Shown piece by piece: positions 1-4,350 of a stretch of DNA of 6,990 bases. This stretch comes from an uncultured Bacteroidales bacterium. Lineage in GTDB: Bacteria; Bacteroidota; Bacteroidia; Bacteroidales; Lentimicrobiaceae. The position numbers and the translations under genes are program-made. The stretch spans positions 1 through 6,990 of the forward strand of contig CALMDN010000171.1 of the NCBI GenBank assembly GCA_937864935.1, in the 5' to 3' direction. The notes beneath the pieces were generated by a model. That model saw nothing but the letters and a program-made list of their open reading frames with translations. It ran no database searches and was not told where the DNA came from. Position 1 is the stretch's first letter; the number at the start of each line of letters is the position of its first letter.

Positions 1-989
1 TCACTTCAAAGCCGAAGGATAAAGCAGCAGCTGAACTGGCACCCGAACTTCAGGGTAAAGGATACAATTACTACAGTCCTATTGTAAGCATGCGTCAGAA
101 ATTCGACCTTGACATCTGTATGCGTCCCTGCCAGACCCTTCCCGGAAACCCGCTCAACTTTGTGAGAAGAGGAAAAGGCGGAGAGATTGAGGAACCGGTG
201 GTTGATGTAATGATCTTCAGGCAGAATACCGAAGGATTGTATGGTGGCGTTGAATGGACCAACCCGGGCGATCAGGTATATGATGCCCTGATGACCCATC
301 CCAAATTCAAAGACAACTTCGCCTGGTGCCCCCGCCCCGAACTTGCAGTTTCAACCCGTATTTTCACAAGAAAGTATACCACACGCATTGTAAAGGCAGC
401 CTTTGAATATGCCAAAAAACGCGGATTCAGTAAGATCACTGTTTGCGAAAAACCCAATGTAATCCGCGAAACTTCGGGCATGATGCTGAAAATTGCGCAG
501 GAGATGAGCAAAAACGAATATCCGGATATCTGGGTAGAAGATGTTAACATCGATGCCATGATGATGTGGCTCACCAAAAACCCTGAGAATTACAACGTGA
601 TCGTTGCAGGCAACATGTTTGGCGACATAGTTTCGGATGCCTTTGCCGGTCTGATCGGCGGATTGGGCTTTGCAACCAGTGCACAGTTCAACCCCGAAAA
701 CGGTATTGGTGTTTTTGAACCAACCCATGGTTCGGCACCCAAGTATGCCGGTTATGAGACCAGCATTGTGAACCCCGTTGCCATGATTCTTTCGGCAGTG
801 ATGATGCTCGAGCACCTCGACGAATGGGATATGGCCAATCGTATCCGTAAGGCTGTGGGTGATGTTGTTGCTGAAGGCAAGGTCCGGGCTTACGACATGC
901 TGAAGATGAAAGGAACTCCCGATGTTGTGAACCAGGGTGCGGCCTCAACAAAGCAGATGGCTGATGCCATAATTGCAAAACTGAAATAA
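1..989 (+). CDS. Isocitrate/isopropylmalate-family dehydrogenase, probably NADP-type isocitrate dehydrogenase (5' end missing)
   Basis: Predicted to oxidise and decarboxylate isocitrate to 2-oxoglutarate in the cytoplasm. The frame is open from base 3 to the TAA at 987-989, giving 328 visible residues. The ATG at 90 is internal, because family sequence precedes it; roughly 60-80 N-terminal residues lie outside the window. Counting from base 3, the substrate-site residues known from E. coli Icd have counterparts: Ser25 and Arg31 (SPIVSMR), Arg41 (ICMRP), Arg73 and Tyr80 (RQNTEGLY), Lys150, Asp184, and Asp208/Asp212 in NMFGDIVSD, the family signature. HGSAPKYAG (Lys247-Tyr248), the Val before NP, and the Tyr of YDMLK match positions that favour NADP in E. 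coli Icd. The Ser in the phosphorylation-loop position argues against isopropylmalate dehydrogenase. Ile replaces the usual Asn two residues after that Ser. Homoisocitrate or another beta-decarboxylating substrate cannot be excluded. Its partner is probably the hydro-lyase at 1665. Confidence 0.88.
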   Translation, partial: TSKPKDKAAAELAPELQGKGYNYYSPIVSMRQKFDLDICMRPCQTLPGNPLNFVRRGKGGEIEEPVVDVMIFRQNTEGLYGGVEWTNPGDQVYDALMTHPKFKDNFAWCPRPELAVSTRIFTRKYTTRIVKAAFEYAKKRGFSKITVCEKPNVIRETSGMMLKIAQEMSKNEYPDIWVEDVNIDAMMMWLTKNPENYNVIVAGNMFGDIVSDAFAGLIGGLGFATSAQFNPENGIGVFEPTHGSAPKYAGYETSIVNPVAMILSAVMMLEHLDEWDMANRIRKAVGDVVAEGKVRAYDMLKMKGTPDVVNQGAASTKQMADAIIAKLK

Positions 990-1013
990 CAGAACAATTC
1001 ATTGAATGCAGTC

Positions 1014-1049
1014 TCCCCTTTGTTTATCAAAGCAAAGGGGATTCTGTTT
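1014..1049 (+). terminator. Hairpin between dehydrogenase and HD genes; weak intrinsic terminator or attenuator
   Basis: CCCCTTTG (1015-1022) pairs perfectly with CAAAGGGG (1033-1040). A T-A pair outside and three further pairs inside (one a T-G wobble) give a 12-bp stem closed by the tetraloop ATCA. The following bases TTCTGTTT are only moderately T-rich, so termination may be partial. It lies 24 nt after the dehydrogenase stop and 24 nt before the next ATG. It could end most dehydrogenase transcripts while letting some continue, or protect the 3' end of a processed mRNA. Confidence 0.6.
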
Positions 1050-1064
1050 AAAAACAATCAACCC

Positions 1065-1637
1065 ATGACACCAGAAATCAAACCCGAATTTGTACAGCAG
1101 GCCAGAGAACTGTGGCCGGAAATTGAATGGATCAGCGACCCCATGCTGCGCGAAACAACCACCAATACCTGGGCCCTTGCGCTACAGAAAAGTGTGCTTA
1201 CCCCCGAGGATCTCAACACCATTCCCTTTACCCTGCTGGCTGGTCCGGACCTGAAAGTTACCTTTATGGGACATAAAAGGGCGGTGGTACACATTGCCCG
1301 GGACTGCGGCAACCAGATGAACCTCTTCTTCAAAACCGACCTGCCGGTTAATATGGATGTACTCATTGCCGGTGCTATCCTCGCCGATGTGGGAAAACTG
1401 CTGGAATATGAAATGAAGGATGGCAAGTCGATACAGGGAAGCTACGGGAAATACCTTCGCCACCCTTTCTCCGGCGTAAGCCTGGCCGAAATGTGCAATG
1501 TACCTGCTGAGGTCTGTCACATCATCGCCACACATGCCGGTGAAGGCAATATGGTGAAACGCACAACAGAAGCTTACGTTGTTCATCATGCCGATTTCAT
1601 GACCTTTGAGCCATTCCGCGAAAGACTGAAAATCTGA
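1065..1637 (+). CDS. HD-fold protein with degenerate HD doublet (putative phosphohydrolase relative)
   Basis: A 190-residue cytoplasmic protein with no signal peptide or membrane segment. HD-superfamily enzymes are metal-dependent phosphohydrolases that hold their metals with an H...HD...D ligand set. Here His70 (GHKRAVVHIA), Asp108 (AILADVGKLLEYE), His133 (LRHPFSG), His157 (ATHAGEG) and Asp177 (HHADF) are in place. The His of the HD doublet is Ala107, so one core ligand is missing. The N-terminal 60 residues, with WPEIEWISD, form a helical lead-in I do not recognise as a named domain. I chose the ATG at 1065; the TTG at 1002 in the same frame would place the 1014-1041 hairpin inside the coding region. 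No Shine-Dalgarno is visible. It sits between the dehydrogenase and the hydro-lyase, 27 nt before the latter, so it is probably co-transcribed with it. The substrate is unknown; it may be a binding or regulatory protein rather than an enzyme. Confidence 0.85.
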   Translation: MTPEIKPEFVQQARELWPEIEWISDPMLRETTTNTWALALQKSVLTPEDLNTIPFTLLAGPDLKVTFMGHKRAVVHIARDCGNQMNLFFKTDLPVNMDVLIAGAILADVGKLLEYEMKDGKSIQGSYGKYLRHPFSGVSLAEMCNVPAEVCHIIATHAGEGNMVKRTTEAYVVHHADFMTFEPFRERLKI

Positions 1638-1664
1638 TTATTGCAAACCAACCCAAACTTAATT

Positions 1665-3470
1665 ATGACAATAATAGAGAAAATTCTTGCCAGTCACTCA
1701 AACCAGGCGACTGTAAAACCAGGTGATATCATCGATGTTTTCATTGATGCCCGGGCAGCCCGTGACTTCGGAGGCGCCAATGTTGTTAAAAACCTTGTCG
1801 ACAACGGTTTAACCATCGAGGATTCCAGCCGTACTGTGTTTACCTTCGATTGCAATCCAGGTGGTTCTGATCAGAAATATGCTGCCAATCAGCACTATTG
1901 CAGGCTTTATGCCCGTCAGAACAACATCAGGGTTTACGATGTTGATGCCGGAATCGGTACCCATATTGCCATCGATAAAGGACTGGCCTATCCGGGCTCT
2001 ACATTTGTATCAACCGATTCGCATGCCAACATCATGGGTGCCATCGGAGCTTTCGGTCAGGGTATGGGTGATCAGGATATTGCTGCTGCCTGGGCCAAAG
2101 GTGCCGTATGGTTTAAGGTCCCCGAATCGGTTAAACTCAACCTCAAAGGCAAACGTCCTGCCAACGTCACCGCCAAAGACATCGTGCTTAACCTGCTTTC
2201 GATCTTCGGTGCCAACAAACTGCTGGGTTACAGTGTTGAGATGGCCGGCGACTGCATCGAAAACCTCAGCCTCGATGAACGCATCACCATTTCATCGATG
2301 GCTACAGAAATGGGAGCCATTATCGTGCTTTTCACACCCGACAAACGCGTTCTGGATGAACTGGAGCAACTGACCGGAAATCGTTATTCCCCTGTATTTG
2401 CCGATCCGGATGCCGTATATGCCGAATCCTTTGACATTGACATCAGCACGTTTGTCCCTATGGTAGCCAATCCGGGACATCCGCACGACAATACATCGGT
2501 TGAATCGGTGATGAAGACGAAAATCGACTCTGCATTTATCGGCAGCTGCACCAACGGCCGTATCGAAGACCTGAGGGTAGCAGCCACCATCCTGAAGGAC
2601 CGCAAAGTGGCTCCCGGCGTGGTGCTGAAAGTGGTTCCCTCTACCGATCAGGTATGGCAGCAGGCGCTCGACGAAGGGCTGATAAAAATCTTCAAGAATG
2701 CCGGAGCCCTGGTTTCCAATGCCGGTTGTGCCGGATGTGCCGCCGGTCAGGTGGGGCAGAATGGTCCGGATGAAGTGACCATCAGCACCGGAAACAGAAA
2801 CTTCTCCGGTAAACAGGGAAAAGGTTTCGTTTACCTGGCCAGCCCGGCCACGGTAGCAGCTTCGGCCGTTGCCGGATACATCACCACTCCGGATGAGATC
2901 CCTGCCGAGCCGGCTGTTTTTGGCAAAAAAGCGGTAACGACTACCACTGAAATCAAAGCCAAAGCACCGGTAGCTGATGTAAAAACCACTGTTGAAGGCC
3001 GTGTTTGGGTTATCCGTCAGGATGATATCGACACCGATATGATCTTCCACAACCGCTACCTGGCCATCACCGATATCAAAGAAATGGGACAATACACCTT
3101 CGATAACCTCAAGGGTTACGAAGACTTTGCCAAAAAAGCCCAGTCCGGTGATATCGTGGTAACTACCAAAAACTTCGGCGCCGGCAGTTCGAGGCAGCAG
3201 GCCGTAGATTGCTTCAAAGCCCTGGGTGTCAGCTGCATCATTGCTGAATCGTATGGTGCAATCTATGAACGCAATGCGATCAATGCCGCACTTCCGATCA
3301 TGACCTACAAAGCCGGAATGATCGAAGAAATGGAGCTGGAAACCGGAGATATCATCCGGGTTGATTTTACCTCCGGAGCTTTCAATAACCTTACCAAAGG
3401 GAAAACGACTACCATCAACAAATTTTACGACGCTCAGCTTCAGGTCTATAAGAATGGCGGGCTATTGTAG
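1665..3470 (+). CDS. Single-chain aconitase/homoaconitase/isopropylmalate isomerase-type hydro-lyase (LeuC-LeuD fusion)
   Basis: A 601-residue cytoplasmic [4Fe-4S] hydro-lyase that dehydrates and rehydrates a 2-hydroxy tri- or dicarboxylate. Residues 1-408 are a LeuC-type large subunit: TDSHANIMGAIGAFGQG, then Cys295 (IGSCTNGR), Cys355 and Cys358 (GCAGC) as cluster ligands, with the usual 60+3 spacing. Residues 409-444 are a Thr/Ala/Lys-rich linker. Residues 445-601 are a LeuD-type swivelling domain: GRVWVI, DDIDTDMI, the substrate loop Tyr465-Leu-Ala-Ile468, FGAGSSR with Ser508-Ser509-Arg510, and YGAIYERNAINAALP. LeuC and LeuD are usually separate proteins, and classical aconitases are 750-900 residues, so this is a compact fused form. 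The loop YLAI is not the YLRT of isopropylmalate isomerases as I recall them. With an isocitrate dehydrogenase-like gene nearby, citrate/isocitrate is the favoured substrate. The start is the ATG at 1665; the in-frame TTG at 1641 would add eight residues that do not look like family sequence. Confidence 0.93.
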   Translation: MTIIEKILASHSNQATVKPGDIIDVFIDARAARDFGGANVVKNLVDNGLTIEDSSRTVFTFDCNPGGSDQKYAANQHYCRLYARQNNIRVYDVDAGIGTHIAIDKGLAYPGSTFVSTDSHANIMGAIGAFGQGMGDQDIAAAWAKGAVWFKVPESVKLNLKGKRPANVTAKDIVLNLLSIFGANKLLGYSVEMAGDCIENLSLDERITISSMATEMGAIIVLFTPDKRVLDELEQLTGNRYSPVFADPDAVYAESFDIDISTFVPMVANPGHPHDNTSVESVMKTKIDSAFIGSCTNGRIEDLRVAATILKDRKVAPGVVLKVVPSTDQVWQQALDEGLIKIFKNAGALVSNAGCAGCAAGQVGQNGPDEVTISTGNRNFSGKQGKGFVYLASPATVAASAVAGYITTPDEIPAEPAVFGKKAVTTTTEIKAKAPVADVKTTVEGRVWVIRQDDIDTDMIFHNRYLAITDIKEMGQYTFDNLKGYEDFAKKAQSGDIVVTTKNFGAGSSRQQAVDCFKALGVSCIIAESYGAIYERNAINAALPIMTYKAGMIEEMELETGDIIRVDFTSGAFNNLTKGKTTTINKFYDAQLQVYKNGGLL

Positions 3471-3487
3471 CAATTCACCAAAACAAC

Positions 3488-3520
3488 AAGGCCGGTTCGA
3501 TTGAACCGGCTTCTTTTTTT
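3488..3520 (+). terminator. Rho-independent terminator after the hydro-lyase gene
   Basis: GCCGGTTC (3491-3498) and GAACCGGC (3503-3510) form a perfect 8-bp stem with loop GATT, extended by a G-T and an A-T pair. It is followed directly by TTCTTTTTTT. It begins about 20 nt after the stop codon and is the clear end of the metabolic transcript. The opposite strand also has a T-rich stretch after the stem, but no reverse-strand gene needs it. Confidence 0.95.
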
Positions 3521-3545
3521 CCATGCTTAAGCAGTTACCCTGATA

Positions 3546-4196
3546 ATGAAATTCACACACCTCTTCTTCGACCTCGACGGCACACTCATCGATTCAAAAC
3601 CGGGCATTTTCAATTCGCTGTACTATACCATGGACAAACTTGAAATTCCGGAGTCAGGTCGTCCGGCTGACCTGAATGCCTTTATTGGTCCACCACTCAG
3701 GGTCTCATTCAGGACATTGTTCGGATTTGACGATAAAATGGCCGAACTGGCTACCATCACCTACAGGGAATACTACACTACACAGGGATGGAGTCAGTTC
3801 AATGTTTTTCAAGAGATTCCGGAGGCACTGCAATGGCTCCGCGACAAAGGGTTTAAAATGTCAGTAGTTACTTCAAAAGCAGAACTTTACACCGCTCCCG
3901 TACTTGAAAAAGCAGGCATTGCATCCCTGTTTCAAACCGTATCGGGTTGCGAAATCAACGGTGACAGGAGTGAAAAGGCAGAACTGATTACTTACACCCT
4001 TGGGAAGCTTTCTTTGAAACCTTCGCCTGAGATCCTCATGATCGGTGACCGGAATTTCGATATTGTCGGGGCAAGGCTTGCAGGAATCTCTTCAGCCGGG
4101 GTTACCTACGGATATGGAAGCAGGGAAGAACTATTGTCGGAAAGGCCCCTGTTTCTCATTGATTCTCCGGGGCAGCTCAAAAAAGAAATCTGCTGA
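3546..4196 (+). CDS. HAD-superfamily hydrolase, phosphoglycolate phosphatase/5'-nucleotidase-like
   Basis: A 216-residue cytoplasmic phosphatase of HAD subfamily I with an alpha-helical type-1 cap. Motif I is FFDLDGTL, with nucleophile Asp9 and acid/base Asp11; motif II is Thr109 in VVTSK; motif III is probably Lys144 (RSEKAELI); motif IV is GDRNFD, with Asp168 and Asp172 binding Mg2+. The cap segment FIGPPLRVSF and the late GVTYGYGSREEL are typical of the COG0546 (Gph-like) branch whose members include 5'-nucleotidase-like enzymes. All catalytic residues are present and the length is normal, so it should be active. The exact substrate (phosphoglycolate, a nucleotide or another small phosphomonoester) cannot be read from the sequence. 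It starts 26 nt after a strong terminator, with no recognisable promoter in the gap, so it may depend on read-through or on a promoter I cannot see. No Shine-Dalgarno precedes the ATG. Confidence 0.92.
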   Translation: MKFTHLFFDLDGTLIDSKPGIFNSLYYTMDKLEIPESGRPADLNAFIGPPLRVSFRTLFGFDDKMAELATITYREYYTTQGWSQFNVFQEIPEALQWLRDKGFKMSVVTSKAELYTAPVLEKAGIASLFQTVSGCEINGDRSEKAELITYTLGKLSLKPSPEILMIGDRNFDIVGARLAGISSAGVTYGYGSREELLSERPLFLIDSPGQLKKEIC

Positions 4197-4214
4197 GCAG
4201 GGCTGTTACAATTC

Positions 4215-4252
4215 ATATCTTTTACGATCAATATCTTTTGACCTTATCTTTG
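4215..4252 (+). repeat. Three closely spaced TATCTTT elements upstream of the peptidase gene
   Basis: ATATCTTTT occurs at 4215-4223 and again at 4231-4239, exactly 16 nt apart; a third, related copy, TTATCTTTG, is at 4244-4252, 13 nt further on. The third copy is the best -7 box. The others could be alternative -7 boxes, regulator half-sites, or chance in an AT-rich intergenic stretch. Confidence 0.5.
4221..4252 (+). promoter_or_regulatory. Candidate Bacteroidetes-type promoter for the C10 peptidase gene
   Basis: TATCTTTG at 4245-4252 fits the Bacteroidetes -7 consensus TAnnTTTG exactly. TTTA at 4221-4224 lies 20 nt upstream and is one base from the -33 element TTTG. Transcription would start near 4258-4262 and give an untranslated leader of about 85-90 nt. 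Recognition by the primary sigma factor of this phylum is inferred from the motif alone. Confidence 0.55.
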
Positions 4253-4269
4253 TATCCCGTTTATAAGGT

Positions 4270-4350
4270 ATGAGAATTTCATGTTCTTTTTTTCTGGGTG
4301 CGACACCCGGCTTCACCAATCACATTAAAACAAAACCAGCGTCAAGATGA
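4270..4350 (+). other. Possible 26-codon leader ORF overlapping the peptidase start (ATGA)
   Basis: An ATG at 4270 opens 26 codons (beginning MRISCSFFLG) that end in TGA at 4348-4350, overlapping the peptidase ATG at 4347 in an ATGA arrangement typical of translational coupling. The ORF spans the leader hairpin at 4294-4310. The peptide has no recognisable domain and no ribosome binding site is visible, so it may be fortuitous. Confidence 0.25.
4294..4310 (+). promoter_or_regulatory. GC-rich hairpin in the peptidase 5' leader
   Basis: CTGGGTG (4294-4300) pairs with CACCCGG (4304-4310) around a CGA triloop, seven pairs with one T-G wobble. A run of T (4285-4293, interrupted by one C) comes before the stem rather than after it, so this is not an intrinsic terminator. 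It would sit in the middle of the predicted untranslated leader, about 36 nt before the start codon, where it might affect mRNA stability or translation. Confidence 0.4.

Noticed and set aside
90..92. ATG at 90 as start of the dehydrogenase
   Set aside because: Conserved family sequence (the SPIVS substrate segment) is encoded in frame upstream to the window edge, so this Met is internal.
1002..1064. TTG at 1002 as start of the HD gene
   Set aside because: It would put the strong hairpin at 1014-1041 inside the coding sequence and add 21 residues unlike the rest of the protein; the ATG at 1065 is simpler.
1641..1664. TTG at 1641 as start of the hydro-lyase gene
   Set aside because: The eight extra residues do not resemble the family N-terminus, whereas MTIIEKILASHS from the ATG at 1665 does.
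2292..3092. 266-codon open frame on the reverse strand
   Set aside because: It lies wholly inside the hydro-lyase gene, its translation shows no recognisable domain, and the + strand frame carries every expected motif. It is a shadow frame.
3525..3532. Palindrome GCTTAAGC before the HAD gene
   Set aside because: Eight bases are too few to support an operator, and no second copy was seen nearby.
4173..4205. Stem at the end of the HAD gene (CAGCTC with GGGCTG) as terminator
   Set aside because: Only six pairs, including a wobble, around a long loop, with no T-tract after it.
4285..4310. T-run plus hairpin as a terminator for the HAD gene
   Set aside because: The T-run precedes the stem on the + strand, the wrong order for an intrinsic terminator; on the - strand it would be an A-run.
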